A stretch of DNA of 12,000 nucleotides. It comes from Burkholderiales bacterium (GTDB lineage Bacteria; Pseudomonadota; Gammaproteobacteria; Burkholderiales; Casimicrobiaceae). A program made the translations under genes and the position numbers. This document shows, in pieces, positions 4,969 to 12,000 of this stretch. The stretch spans positions 1 through 12,000 of the forward strand of contig JAIRPA010000186.1 in assembly GCA_031257235.1 (NCBI GenBank), read 5' to 3'. Positions within the stretch are counted from its first letter, which is position 1, and every line of letters starts with the position of its first letter. The notes beneath the pieces are model-generated. The model was not told the DNA's origin and did not search any database. It saw only the letters and a program-made list of their open reading frames with translations.

Positions 4969-5223
4969 CTATCCTGCGCTATTTTGCGGTTTTTCGCAAG
5001 CCTCGCCCGATAAAGGAAGAAGGATGCCGCTTTGTTCGCGCAAAATTTTGTGCCCGCGAGGTGTCAGCACCACGTGGGATTGCGAGGCATTAAGACGCCT
5101 CGGCAAAAGTTTGATCAGACGTTTTTTGACAAGCTCCGTGTCCATCCCGATTTGATACGATTCATTGCCGTTTTTGGTTGCGATGAGATGAAGCCGCTTC
5201 ATGATCGCTTTTTGCTTTTCCAT
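4969..5223 (-). CDS. Small hypothetical protein, doubtful
   Basis: Encodes 84 residues with a basic, helix-rich middle (LVKKRLIKLLPRRLN, then VVLTPRGHKILREQ) that faintly resembles the wing region of winged-helix regulators, but no family is recognised. The ATG at 5223 has no strong ribosome site; the two CAAAAGAA copies upstream (minus strand) are repeats rather than Shine-Dalgarno sequences. Its last 11 codons run through the presumed -35 and -10 boxes of the small RNA at 4791-4965, and the stop codon lies just downstream of the -10. Either it is a short real gene whose end doubles as the ssrS promoter, or it is chance or a decayed gene. The opposite strand also holds open frames here, so openness alone is weak evidence. 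Confidence 0.3.
   Translation of the reverse strand: MEKQKAIMKRLHLIATKNGNESYQIGMDTELVKKRLIKLLPRRLNASQSHVVLTPRGHKILREQSGILLPLSGEACEKPQNSAG
4971..4999 (-). promoter_or_regulatory. Candidate promoter of the 6S RNA
   Basis: Minus-strand TTGCGA (4999-4994) and CAGGAT (4976-4971), spacer 17. The -10 is a weak match (three of six), but the expected start falls at 4965-4964, exactly the base where the closing stem of the RNA begins. Confidence 0.4.
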
Positions 5224-5380
5224 AAGTTCTTTTGTGTTCTTTTGTGTTTCGACGAAATAACCATTTTAATAAAATTGTCTCGGTTAAACTATATCACCGG
5301 TGACTTTTGAAATAACCAAGACCCCCCTTCAAGACGCGTTACGACGCAAGCAAGATGTTTGCCTTATAGGGCAGGTTTTG
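5224..5380. other. AT-rich intergenic stretch, no gene seen
   Basis: Lies between the small ORF and the terminator of the potassium channel gene. It contains two copies of GTTCTTTTGT in tandem (5225-5244) and a perfect 10-bp palindrome TCACCGGTGA (5294-5303), which could be an operator for leftward transcription. No convincing promoter pair, RNA gene or coding frame was found. Confidence 0.4.
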
Positions 5381-5407
5381 AAAAAATTGTAGTCCCCACA
5401 CCTACAA
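5381..5407 (-). terminator. Rho-independent terminator of the potassium channel gene
   Basis: Minus-strand stem TTGTAG / CTACAA with loop GTGTGGGGA, then TTTTTT. The TAG stop codon of the channel gene (5404-5402) lies within the first arm. Confidence 0.8.
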
Positions 5408-7108
5408 ATCTTTTTTGACAAACGTCAATTTGGGGAGTAGGCGCGAAAAAAACCAGCTGCGCGGCGATTCTTTGCCCGTGCGCATCAACGTCAAGGGGGT
5501 CGGGGAGTAATAATGGAGCCGTTGTAACGCCTGAACGTTTTTGGCGCCCGCAAACAAAATGCGATCGCCGGAGCGCAACGCAAAATGGGATTCCGGCAAC
5601 AAAATCTCTTTGTCTTCGCGCACCAGCATTAACGCCGTCGCGCTTAAATTCCGCGAGGGTTCAAGCGGATGAATCAGTAAGTCTCCCACTCGAAACGGGG
5701 CTTCGTAGTTCCATGCAAAGGCTTCGCGTAATCCCGGATACGCCGCCATCGCGCTGAATACCCACAGATAAGGCACACGTTCACCGACTGCCGAGACCAG
5801 CCTTTCCGTCGTCTGGGCGACCAAATCTTCTTGGTTGTTCCGCACGGCACGCAAGAAACGCTTCAACAAAGGCGAGGTGATTAACTGCCGCACTTCGTGC
5901 GACATGATGTATTCCTGATTGAACCGCGAATCCGGCGAGGACGATTCCACCAACGCCGCGTTCGCGGCTTTGACCTGCCGCACCACCACGAATAATTTCG
6001 GATTCAAACTGCGCGCGCGTTTGACGGCGGAAAAGTTGATGGCGTCCGAATCGGTACAAGCCACAATGCCCGCGGCGTGTTCGATGTCGGCTTCCAAGAG
6101 CGTTTCCTGACTGTACGGCTTTTTTAATAGACCGGCGCGATCCGGCGAAGTGGGGGTGGGGTCAATCGCCGTCCAAGGCACGCCCGCGCGCGTCAACGCC
6201 GACGCAATGTATTGTCCGAAACGCCCGAACCCGCAAATAATCCAATGCCCTTTGGGCGGCTTCATCACTTCAGGACGCGCCGCGCCCGGAATGCCCGTGA
6301 GCCAATCCTCAAGCTGCAGTTTTTCCGGTGCGGAAAACGCCTGACCTAAATTGAAGGCAAACGACTCAAACGGATTGACGAGCTCGATTTTATTGAAGGA
6401 CTCTAAATTAGACGCCGCCATTTCGGAGCGTGCGCGCGCAATGATGCGCAACGAGGGGTTCAACGCCGTGCCGCTGATGGCCACCGCCTGCGTGGTTTCG
6501 TCATCGCCGGCGATGGCGACCAGCGTTTCGCATTGCGGATGCGTGACGCCGGCGTCCACCAGAATTTCGGGGTCGCAACCGTCTGCGGTGATCGAAAGCG
6601 GGGCGTGTTGAAATTCCTGCAACGAAATCTGCGCGACTTTGGTTTCGTTGGAATCCACCACCACCGAGCGATAACCGATTCTGTCCAACATGTGCGCCAA
6701 CACCGTGCCGCTTCGCCCGTAACCGACGATCAAAACAAACGGTTCGGCAATGCGTCGCACGCTCGACGCAAAAGAGCCGCGGGTCAACGCCATTCTGAAG
6801 GCGGGATCGCGCAACATCTCCATCACCGAGCCCAAACCATAGCCCCAACAGATAACGGAAATGTAAATCGACACCATGACCCACGCCCGTTGTGCGTCGC
6901 TGAATTCAACAGGCATTTCACCGTAACCGATGGTGGTCGCCGTGTAGCTCATCACGTAAAAGGCGTAAAAATAACCCAGCGTGGTCGGTTCACCGTTGAC
7001 TTCGATGCCGGGGATGTTGGCAAGCCCTAAGACCGAAATGGCGAACGACACCACGATCAAAAGGATCGGGCGACGCAACCGCCTTAAAATGAGAAAGAAC
7101 GCTTCCAC
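5402..7108 (-). CDS. Two-helix potassium channel with two RCK/TrkA-N domains
   Basis: A 568-residue inner-membrane ion channel. Transmembrane helix 1 spans about residues 13-33, the pore loop carries the potassium selectivity filter TIGYG at 59-63 (context TATTIGYGEMP), and helix 2 spans about 75-97. A first Rossmann RCK domain starts with VLIVGYGRSG at about 125-134 and VVVDSN, and a second with WIICGFGRFG at about 289-298, both with the GxGxxG nucleotide-binding pattern. The end (about 470-545, VGDLLIHPLEP to RSGDRILFAG) looks like a TrkA-C-type ligand domain. In the family, NAD(H), ATP or ions bound to the RCK ring gate the pore. The start is a GTG at 7108 without a clear ribosome site. 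It follows the DUF6394 gene by 37 bases on the same strand, so the two probably share a transcript and translation may be coupled. Direction of flux and ligand are unknown. Confidence 0.9.
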   Translation of the reverse strand: MEAFFLILRRLRRPILLIVVSFAISVLGLANIPGIEVNGEPTTLGYFYAFYVMSYTATTIGYGEMPVEFSDAQRAWVMVSIYISVICWGYGLGSVMEMLRDPAFRMALTRGSFASSVRRIAEPFVLIVGYGRSGTVLAHMLDRIGYRSVVVDSNETKVAQISLQEFQHAPLSITADGCDPEILVDAGVTHPQCETLVAIAGDDETTQAVAISGTALNPSLRIIARARSEMAASNLESFNKIELVNPFESFAFNLGQAFSAPEKLQLEDWLTGIPGAARPEVMKPPKGHWIICGFGRFGQYIASALTRAGVPWTAIDPTPTSPDRAGLLKKPYSQETLLEADIEHAAGIVACTDSDAINFSAVKRARSLNPKLFVVVRQVKAANAALVESSSPDSRFNQEYIMSHEVRQLITSPLLKRFLRAVRNNQEDLVAQTTERLVSAVGERVPYLWVFSAMAAYPGLREAFAWNYEAPFRVGDLLIHPLEPSRNLSATALMLVREDKEILLPESHFALRSGDRILFAGAKNVQALQRLHYYSPTPLTLMRTGKESPRSWFFSRLLPKLTFVKKDL

Positions 7109-7145
7109 GGCAGTAGGCTAGTAGAAAAAAATAGGATAAAAAAAG

Positions 7146-7529
7146 TCAGCGCGTGTGACGCAAGGTTTCGCCGATTAACAGGATCACGGACACCAAGTTG
7201 GCGATCAGCGCGCCGCCCGATACGGACACAATGGTGGACATGGTGTCTCCGTCCATCGGCAGTTGTGCGATGTAAATGTGCCAGCCCCAAATGAGTGCCG
7301 ATAACAGCAGTTGTAAAGTCGCGGCAAAACTGGTGGCAAGGTGAAGCGCGCCGATTTGCGTTCTGTCCCCTAACTTTAAAATGATGGCGACTAAGTTGAT
7401 GACCAGCGCGGCGAATAATTCCGTTGAACTGTGCGAGGTAATGCTTTCCAGCTCACCGACAAAAAAACCGAAGTTGAGCGTGCACGCCAAGATGACGAAA
7501 AAACCAAACACCACTTTTTCTATGTTCAT
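7146..7529 (-). CDS. DUF6394 family small membrane protein
   Basis: A 127-residue protein with four hydrophobic segments: about residues 5-25 (VVFGFFVILACTLNFGFFVG), 38-52 (LFAALVINLVAIILK), 60-87 (ALHLATSFAATLQLLLSAL) and 100-121 (VSVSGGALIANLVSVILLI). The phrases NIEKVVFGFF, LNFGF, ELFAA, KLGDRTQIGA and SGGALIANLVSV match my memory of DUF6394, a family of unknown function commonly encoded beside a potassium channel of the type found just downstream. A role as accessory or regulatory subunit of that channel is inference from the pairing. The ATG at 7529 has AAGGA eight bases upstream, a good ribosome site. It is the first gene of the two-gene leftward unit. Confidence 0.78.
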   Translation of the reverse strand: MNIEKVVFGFFVILACTLNFGFFVGELESITSHSSTELFAALVINLVAIILKLGDRTQIGALHLATSFAATLQLLLSALIWGWHIYIAQLPMDGDTMSTIVSVSGGALIANLVSVILLIGETLRHTR

Positions 7530-7638
7530 GGAGAAATCCTTAACGCGAGAAAGAGCGGCTATATTAACCTAAGCCAACCCGTCACGGGAAAGCGGTAGGA
7601 AAGGTAACATCTCTACCGAGACCGCCGGAGAATAGAAT
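7530..7638. other. Intergenic region between abiE operon and DUF6394 gene
   Basis: Holds an inverted repeat CGGTAG (7593-7598) / CTACCG (7613-7618) with a 14-base loop, a weak possible end for the leftward toxin-antitoxin transcript, and an 11-bp palindrome CCCGTCACGGG (7578-7588) that may be an operator for the DUF6394 gene. TAATAT near 7560 on the minus strand could be its -10, but I see no matching -35. Confidence 0.3.
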
Positions 7639-8490
7639 TCATTGGAACAAAGCATCCAAGGTATCAATAATGTCGGAAAATTCTATACCCTTCGCATAAA
7701 TATACCGGTTTCTGTAAGTGTCCCACAGCACTTGCAGGTCGCGGCTTTCCTTGATGTCGGCAATGTATTTCTCATGCCGCTCGACGTAGATAAGAGTCCC
7801 TCGTTCCCGTGCCTTTTGATTGAGGGCATCAAGAAGTTCTGTCTTGTTGATATCGCCCGCTTTTGTGGCAAACATAATATATACGTCATAATAGTCTCTT
7901 GCTCTTGTATTGGCGACATTTCTTGCAAGTATGGATTCGATTTTTTCTGCCAATATCGTATTGAGGTTGTAGGCTTTGACCTGAATGGTTCTGTCCTCAA
8001 ACATCAGCTTGAACGAATACTCTTCTTCGTGCGGGATAATCACATCGCCCGTGGTGATGTCCAATTTCAGATTGACCTGAATCGTGAAAAACGTCGCCAG
8101 AAGGCTAAGCCTAAAGTCCTCATATTCTCCCGCTTCATGAATCGGCTTGATGGACTTTATCGCAAAGGTGACATTATCGTTTATGGGCGTGGATAGTATT
8201 TCCGAAACGATTTTTTCTATTTCGATTGGGTTGACGGGAAGCCCTTTGATGGTAGTGTCCATATCCATGGTACTACGCATATCAATCCCTACCATTGCGG
8301 CAATCAGAAAGCCGCCTTTCAAAATGAGATGGTCGCGGTATTGTGATAAGGACACGCGCTCCAAGAAGCGTTCCATCATGTAATTTTGCAAGACCGTTCC
8401 CGCGACAAGATTGTTCTTTTTCGCCAAGTTGTTGATCCTGTCTTTCAGTTTGCGGGGATTGTCTATCGGGAAAGGGTTTTTGTTGTTCAT
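7639..8490 (-). CDS. abiEii: AbiEii/AbiGii nucleotidyltransferase toxin
   Basis: Toxin of a type IV toxin-antitoxin and phage-defence pair; family members are DNA-polymerase-beta-like nucleotidyltransferases, and characterised relatives (MenT) modify tRNA. The 283 residues show the family motifs: HLILKGGFL (KGG at 58-60), the metal-binding pair in STMDMDTT (D76, D78), a later acidic strand LKLDIT (D144), and AEKIESILAR followed by RARDYYDVY (198-202). I start at the ATG at 8490, which overlaps the antitoxin stop by one base (TGATG), with GAGGTG ten bases upstream inside the antitoxin gene; an in-frame TTG one codon earlier is less likely. Codon choice and the Lys/Asn/Ile-rich protein differ from neighbouring genes and look Firmicutes- or Bacteroidetes-like, suggesting transfer. 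All key motifs are intact, so it is probably active. Confidence 0.9.
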   Translation of the reverse strand: MNNKNPFPIDNPRKLKDRINNLAKKNNLVAGTVLQNYMMERFLERVSLSQYRDHLILKGGFLIAAMVGIDMRSTMDMDTTIKGLPVNPIEIEKIVSEILSTPINDNVTFAIKSIKPIHEAGEYEDFRLSLLATFFTIQVNLKLDITTGDVIIPHEEEYSFKLMFEDRTIQVKAYNLNTILAEKIESILARNVANTRARDYYDVYIMFATKAGDINKTELLDALNQKARERGTLIYVERHEKYIADIKESRDLQVLWDTYRNRYIYAKGIEFSDIIDTLDALFQ

Positions 8491-9086
8491 CAAACAAGCA
8501 CCTCGATGTATTGCTTAACCGTGTCGCGGATTTTCAATATTTCTGCATAAGAGAGTAACTTTGCGAAGTCGCCCCCTTTTTCGCGCATGTATTGCTTGAC
8601 TGCCGCCAAAACCAAATCAGAATCCAGATGGTTTTTTCTCTTTATGCAATCGCAAAGCGTTCGTTCTTTGTCGTAAACCCGGAGTTCGTTGCCGTAGGGC
8701 GACAGCGTCGTGGAGATACCGATAGCGTGGATGTCCGGCTTGCAATAGAAGAAACGGTATGAGGCTTTGTCTTTCAAAAGGGTGGTGTTGTATCCGCTCG
8801 GAATTGTCATCATGAGGCGGATGGGGGTTCGGTCGGAGAGGTTGTGAAAAAACAAAGCCGTTTCGTGGGAATAGATGCCTTTGCCGCATTTGTACAACGC
8901 CACCATGTATTCGTCCGGAAGGTCTTTCGCGGAGAGGTACAACCCACGAGTGACCCGTTCGAGCAAACCTGCGTCAGTCAACCGCTGAAGCTCTTTGTTG
9001 TTGATTCCCGCAAGCCTCGCGTCTTTTGCCGTGATGGTTCCGTTATGTGCTTTCAGTAGTCCGGCAATCGTTTCTTTGAGCTCCAT
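8490..9086 (-). CDS. abiEi: AbiEi-type antitoxin, winged-helix repressor
   Basis: Partner of the toxin encoded next. In the family, AbiEi does not bind its toxin (type IV) but counteracts it and represses the operon through an N-terminal winged helix. The 198-residue protein begins with such a helix-turn-helix (ITAKDARLAGINNKELQRLTDAGLLERV, about residues 18-45, here named by its ends ITAKDA and LLERV) followed by the wing RGLYL. Then come the conserved IYSHETALFFHNLSDR and LRVYDKERTLCDCIKRK segments typical of the AbiEi C-terminal domain. The ATG at 9086 has GGAA seven bases upstream and a strong promoter 27 bases further up. The stop overlaps the toxin start, so translation is coupled. Negative autoregulation is expected from the family, not shown here. 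Confidence 0.88.
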   Translation of the reverse strand: MELKETIAGLLKAHNGTITAKDARLAGINNKELQRLTDAGLLERVTRGLYLSAKDLPDEYMVALYKCGKGIYSHETALFFHNLSDRTPIRLMMTIPSGYNTTLLKDKASYRFFYCKPDIHAIGISTTLSPYGNELRVYDKERTLCDCIKRKNHLDSDLVLAAVKQYMREKGGDFAKLLSYAEILKIRDTVKQYIEVLV

Positions 9087-9119
9087 CGCACTTTCCGTTT
9101 GTCTTTTTGATTCGCAAAT

Positions 9120-9148
9120 AATATAAATAATACGAACGTTAAAGTCAA
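9120..9148 (-). promoter_or_regulatory. Sigma70 promoter of the abiE operon
   Basis: Minus-strand TTGACT (9148-9143) and TATATT (9125-9120), spacer 17, close to consensus. The -10 lies in a tandem direct repeat of TATTATTT, a possible site for the AbiEi repressor. Expected transcription start is near 9113, giving a 27-base leader. Confidence 0.75.
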
Positions 9149-9201
9149 GCGGGTCCGAATATTTTCGATCGCTCGTTCGCTATTGTTGCAGGATGTTGAA
9201 A

Positions 9202-9245
9202 GCGGCGTCCCGTACATTCCGTGAATCAGGGTTGGGAGACGCCGT
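9202..9245. repeat. Inverted repeat between abiE and ntrB
   Basis: CGGCGTC (9203-9209) and GACGCCG (9238-9244) form a 7-bp stem that can be extended by CC/GG past a bulged A; the loop is about 24 bases. There is no U run on either side. It may be an operator, or mark a junction of the acquired toxin-antitoxin module. The surrounding 9087-9361 holds otherwise only the two promoters. Confidence 0.4.
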
Positions 9246-9294
9246 CATTTCAGTGTATCTCAAGCGAAGTCGCGGTATCCGTGCCGCCTGCCGG

Positions 9295-9323
9295 TTGCCG
9301 CGCCCCGTTGCCGTCACTACAAT
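9295..9323 (+). promoter_or_regulatory. Sigma70 promoter of ntrB-ntrC
   Basis: TTGCCG (9295-9300) and TACAAT (9318-9323), spacer 17. The expected start near 9330 gives a leader of about 32 bases to the ATG at 9362. No sigma54-type -24/-12 element was found in this gap. Confidence 0.6.
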
Positions 9324-9361
9324 ACCCGGACATACCATCATTACACCCATTACGGTATCAC

Positions 9362-10426
9362 ATGGATCACACGCGTTCGGTGGCGGGCTTGGATTTATTG
9401 TCTTCGGCGGTTTTGCTGGCGGACGAACATTTGCGCATCGGTTACTTAAACCCCGCGGCGGAAAATATGTTTGGCATCAATAAGCGCCACTGGTTAAACC
9501 GTGCTTTATCCGAGCTTTTGGGGGATTCCCCGATTTTGGACAAAGCGATTGGTCACGCGCTCTCGGAAGGTTGGCATTACACCGGTTACGCGATGCAGTT
9601 CAAGCGCGACGCTTCCATCTGGACATTGGACTGCGTGGTGACGCCGATTCAATCCGAAACCTTTCGATTGTTGTTTGAATTTTTGCCGGTGGACACACGG
9701 CAAAAAATCGCGCGCGAAGAACAATTGGCGCAACAACAACAAACTCACCGCGAGATGATCCGCAATTTGGCGCATGAAATCCGCAATCCTTTGGGCGGAA
9801 TACGCGGATCGGCGCAGTTACTGGAGCGCGAATTGTCCGACCCGCGGTTGCGTGAATACACGAACGTGATCATCGAAGAGTCCGATCGCCTTCAAGATTT
9901 GATGACGCGGCTTTTGCTTTCGCGCGGTACGCCTGAAATCGAATGCTTAAACGTTCATGAGGTTTTGGAGCACGTCAAAAAATTGGTGGAGGCAGAGTTT
10001 CCGGGCATCGTGGTGACGAAAGACTATGATCCCTCCCTTCCCGAAATCAACGCCGATAAAAAACGCCTGATACAGGCGATATTAAACATCGTCAAAAACG
10101 CGGCGCAGGCGCAAAAAGGCAACGGCACCATCATTTTGAGAACGAGAATCGCGCGGCAGGTGATGCTCAATAAGCGATTGTATAAATTGGCAATACAACT
10201 ACAAATCGTCGATCACGGTCCGGGCATCCCCGAGGACTTGATCGACCATATTTTTTATCCGTTGGTTTCGGGGAAAAGCGAAGGATCGGGGTTGGGATTA
10301 TCGTTGGCGCAAGCGTATATTGAGCAACATTCGGGAACGATTTCGGTGGAAAGCCGCGCGGGATTGACCTGTTTTACGGTGTTGTTGCCGGTATCACACG
10401 AGTGGCAAACCAGCGGGACTATCTGA
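9362..10426 (+). CDS. glnL: Nitrogen regulation sensor histidine kinase NtrB
   Basis: Cytoplasmic sensor kinase that phosphorylates NtrC when nitrogen is scarce and dephosphorylates it with PII when nitrogen is plentiful. The 354-residue protein has an N-terminal PAS domain (about 8-110, beginning AGLDLLSSAVLLAD, with YLNPAAENMFG), a short QQQQ linker, the dimerisation helix with phospho-acceptor H138 in LAHEIRNPLGG, the N box NIVKNAAQA (N246), the G1 box DHGPGIP (284-290) and the G2 box GSGLGLSLA (308-316). There are no transmembrane helices, as expected. I start at the ATG at 9362: it matches the family start, whereas the frame's earlier start at 9221 lies upstream of the promoter at 9295-9323. 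Ribosome site is weak. It is followed after 17 bases by ntrC. glnA, often upstream, is not in the window; the abiE operon is there instead. Confidence 0.94.
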   Translation: MDHTRSVAGLDLLSSAVLLADEHLRIGYLNPAAENMFGINKRHWLNRALSELLGDSPILDKAIGHALSEGWHYTGYAMQFKRDASIWTLDCVVTPIQSETFRLLFEFLPVDTRQKIAREEQLAQQQQTHREMIRNLAHEIRNPLGGIRGSAQLLERELSDPRLREYTNVIIEESDRLQDLMTRLLLSRGTPEIECLNVHEVLEHVKKLVEAEFPGIVVTKDYDPSLPEINADKKRLIQAILNIVKNAAQAQKGNGTIILRTRIARQVMLNKRLYKLAIQLQIVDHGPGIPEDLIDHIFYPLVSGKSEGSGLGLSLAQAYIEQHSGTISVESRAGLTCFTVLLPVSHEWQTSGTI

Positions 10427-10443
10427 AAAACAACGGAGTGGGC

Positions 10444-11850
10444 ATGGGGATAAAAAACGGCGTTTGGATTGTGGACGACGATCGCGGGATTCGCTGGGTG
10501 CTTGAAAAAGCACTGGAAAAAGAGCGAATTTCGTGGCGCAGTTTTAATTGCGGTGCGGATTTGTGGCGCGTGTTGGATGAGGGACAAAGCGAGCCTTGTG
10601 TCTTGATTTCGGACATACGGATGCCCAACGAAAACGGGCTTGATCTCGTCAAAAAAATAAAAGCGCGTCTGCCGGATTTGCCGGTGATCGTGATGACCGC
10701 GTATTCCGACCTTGAAAACGCGGTGGCGGCGTTTGAAGGCGGTGCGTTTGATTATCTTGCCAAGCCGTTTGATGTCGATGATGCGATCGCGTTGGTGCGC
10801 CGCGCGATGGCATTACCCAAAGAAAACGCCATTCCCGCCGAGCCGCTCACCGACATCGCGCCGGAGATTTTAGGTCAGGCGCCCGCGATGCAAACGCTTT
10901 TTCGCGCCATCGGCAGGTTGGCGCAGTCCGGCGCGACCGTATTGATCAACGGAGAATCCGGCACCGGCAAAGAGTTGGTCGCGCGCGCCCTGCACCGGCA
11001 TAGCCCTCGGAAAAACGCGCCGTTTTTGGCGATCAACACGGCGGCCATTCCGCGCGAGCTTTTGGAGTCTGAATTTTTCGGACACGAAAGAGGTGCTTTT
11101 ACCGGCGCGCAAACGCTGCGCATCGGTCGCTTTGAACAGGCGCACGGCGGCACGCTTTTCTTGGATGAAATCGGCGACATGCCGATTGATCTGCAAACGC
11201 GCTTGTTGCGCGTGCTTTCCGACGGCGAGTTTTACCGCGTGGGCGGAAGACAACCGATTCAGGTCAACGTTCGGGTGATTGCGGCAACGCATCAAGACTT
11301 GGAAAAGTTGGTCGAAACCAAACAATTCAGAGAAGATTTGTTTCATCGCTTAAACGTGATTCGATTGCGCCTGCCGCCCTTGGCGGAGCGTCCCGAAGAC
11401 ATCCCTCTTTTGGCGCGCCACTTTTTGGAAAAAAGCGCGAAGGCGCTACAGGTCGAAACCAAAACCCTATCCGACGAAGCGCAAAAAGTTGTTCAATCGT
11501 TGCCTTTTCCCGGCAACGTGCGGCAGTTGGAAAATTTATGTCATTGGTTGACGGTGATGGTTGCGGCGTCGGTCATCGAACCCTCCGATCTTCCCGATGA
11601 CGTGAAAAAAGCACGGCGGGCAGACGCGGATCACTCGGATTGGCGCGCGGGGCTGGAGCGGGAAATCGACAAGCAGATTACCGCGACCCCCGGCATGGCG
11701 CATGAAAAAATCAGCGCGATGATCGAAGCGATGATCATCCGACGCGCGCTTTTGGCCTCCGGCGGCAACCGCATCAAAGCCGCACAGCTTTTGGGCATCG
11801 GACGCAACACCCTGACCCGAAAAATTCAGGATTACGGGATTGAGGTGTAG
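10444..11850 (+). CDS. glnG: Nitrogen regulator NtrC, sigma54 activator
   Basis: Response regulator and enhancer-binding protein that drives sigma54 promoters of nitrogen-assimilation genes when phosphorylated by NtrB. At 468 residues it matches E. coli NtrC (469). The receiver domain (1-120) has the acidic pocket VDDD (10-13), phospho-acceptor D57 in ISDIRMP, T85 and K107. The AAA+ domain has Walker A GESGTGKE (170-177), the sigma54-contact loop GAFTGA (217-222) and Walker B LFLDE (238-242). The C terminus is a Fis-type helix-turn-helix (NRIKAAQLLGIGRNTLTRKI). I start at the ATG at 10444, with GGAG five bases upstream (10435-10438) and the family start GVWIVDDD just behind; an in-frame GTG at 10402 overlaps ntrB and lacks a site. 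All functional residues are intact. A composite repeat begins three bases after the stop. Confidence 0.96.
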   Translation: MGIKNGVWIVDDDRGIRWVLEKALEKERISWRSFNCGADLWRVLDEGQSEPCVLISDIRMPNENGLDLVKKIKARLPDLPVIVMTAYSDLENAVAAFEGGAFDYLAKPFDVDDAIALVRRAMALPKENAIPAEPLTDIAPEILGQAPAMQTLFRAIGRLAQSGATVLINGESGTGKELVARALHRHSPRKNAPFLAINTAAIPRELLESEFFGHERGAFTGAQTLRIGRFEQAHGGTLFLDEIGDMPIDLQTRLLRVLSDGEFYRVGGRQPIQVNVRVIAATHQDLEKLVETKQFREDLFHRLNVIRLRLPPLAERPEDIPLLARHFLEKSAKALQVETKTLSDEAQKVVQSLPFPGNVRQLENLCHWLTVMVAASVIEPSDLPDDVKKARRADADHSDWRAGLEREIDKQITATPGMAHEKISAMIEAMIIRRALLASGGNRIKAAQLLGIGRNTLTRKIQDYGIEV

Positions 11851-11853
11851 ATT

Positions 11854-11931
11854 CGCCCAAAAGTGAAAACCTACTTTTGGGCGGTTTAAAGTTTCCAAAA
11901 AAGTACCGGCAAAGCCGGATACTTTTTTGCG
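11854..11931 (+). repeat. Composite two-hairpin repeat, copy 3
   Basis: Hairpin 1 is CGCCCAAAAGT (11854-11864), 8-base loop, ACTTTTGGGCG (11873-11883), a perfect 11-bp stem. Compared with the other copies one A-T pair is a C-G pair, changed on both arms. After a 10-base linker, hairpin 2 (11894-11931) is identical to that of copy 2, including the bulged A. Starting three bases past the ntrC stop and containing a T6 run, it may act as the ntrBC terminator. Confidence 0.85.
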
Positions 11932-11954
11932 TAGGGGCGAGGCTTGCCTCGCCC
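11930..11954. repeat. 25-bp palindromic repeat, copy 2
   Basis: Exact reverse complement of 101-125: a GGGCGAGGC / GCCTCGCCC stem with a 2-base spacer, preceded by CGTAG. It is fused directly to the end of composite repeat copy 3, sharing two bases. Confidence 0.8.
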
Positions 11955-11971
11955 GAAAAACGCAAACCCCC

Positions 11972-11986
11972 GGCTACTTCGTAGCC
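11972..11986. repeat. Short hairpin with flanking C tracts
   Basis: Stem GGCTAC / GTAGCC with loop TTC, bordered by CCCCC on the left and ACCCCC on the right. It looks like another small intergenic palindrome; it may continue outside the window. Confidence 0.5.
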
Positions 11987-12000
11987 ACCCCCTTTCATAA

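Noticed and set aside
4997..5009. Third copy of the 25-bp palindrome
   Set aside because: Only 13 bases match and the palindrome's other arm is absent; it lies in a presumed promoter, so chance or a decayed remnant is equally likely.
4821..5093. 90-codon open frame on the plus strand after xth
   Set aside because: It overlaps the structured RNA candidate antisense, has no recognisable domain, and has no ribosome site I could support.
6533..7030. 165-codon open frame antisense to the potassium channel gene
   Set aside because: Shadow of a confident gene; no family motifs.
9221..9361. Longer NtrB starting at 9221
   Set aside because: The extension lies across a good promoter at 9295-9323 and is not similar to NtrB.
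9149..9361. Sigma54 promoter or NtrC enhancer for ntrBC autoregulation
   Set aside because: No GG-N10-GC element of acceptable quality and no paired NtrC-type sites were found.

Overview
The window looks like chromosome of a betaproteobacterium or close relative. The basis is protein-level recognition only: the beta/gamma-type YajQ, the short (about 400-residue) type of argininosuccinate synthase, an ornithine carbamoyltransferase starting in the betaproteobacterial style, the NtrB/NtrC pair, and a DUF6394 plus two-RCK potassium channel pair. No rRNA or tRNA is present to fix the taxonomy. Coding density is ordinary, but the intergenic regions are full of palindromic repeats.

Left part (1-3702): the C-terminal stub of a transposase cut off by a palindromic repeat; a small unrecognised four-helix membrane protein; then a leftward arginine-biosynthesis block argF-argG followed by yajQ. 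A rho-independent terminator lies between argG and yajQ, and a candidate yajQ promoter overlaps it. Middle (3703-5401): an intergenic region with a long cruciform, a heptamer tandem repeat, a pair of inverted DnaA-box-like sites and a good sigma70 promoter that would make the rightward exonuclease III gene (xth) leaderless; after it, on the opposite strand, a 175-nt structured RNA that I read as 6S RNA (ssrS), with its own promoter and a small doubtful ORF upstream. Centre-right (5381-9148): a leftward two-gene unit, DUF6394 membrane protein then potassium channel with two nucleotide-binding domains, closed by a clear terminator; then a leftward AbiE-type (type IV) toxin-antitoxin operon with a strong AT-rich promoter, which looks horizontally acquired. 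Right (9295-11850): ntrB-ntrC (glnL-glnG), the nitrogen two-component system, rightward, with a sigma70 promoter that fixes the ntrB start.

The most unusual feature is a composite repeat of two hairpins joined by a short linker, present three times (663-734 reversed, 3631-3702, 11854-11931). Between copies, several stem positions differ on both arms so that pairing is kept, and a one-base bulged A is conserved in the second hairpin. That is evidence that the folded form matters or that the copies are made from a folded template. A separate 25-base palindrome occurs as exact inverted copies near both window ends (101-125 and 11930-11954), and degenerate heptamer arrays (TGAyyCC) occur beside these elements. 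Together they look like a REP/BIME-like family of intergenic mobile palindromes. I see no clearly new multi-gene system; the strongest candidates for new description are the composite repeat and the divergent 6S RNA.
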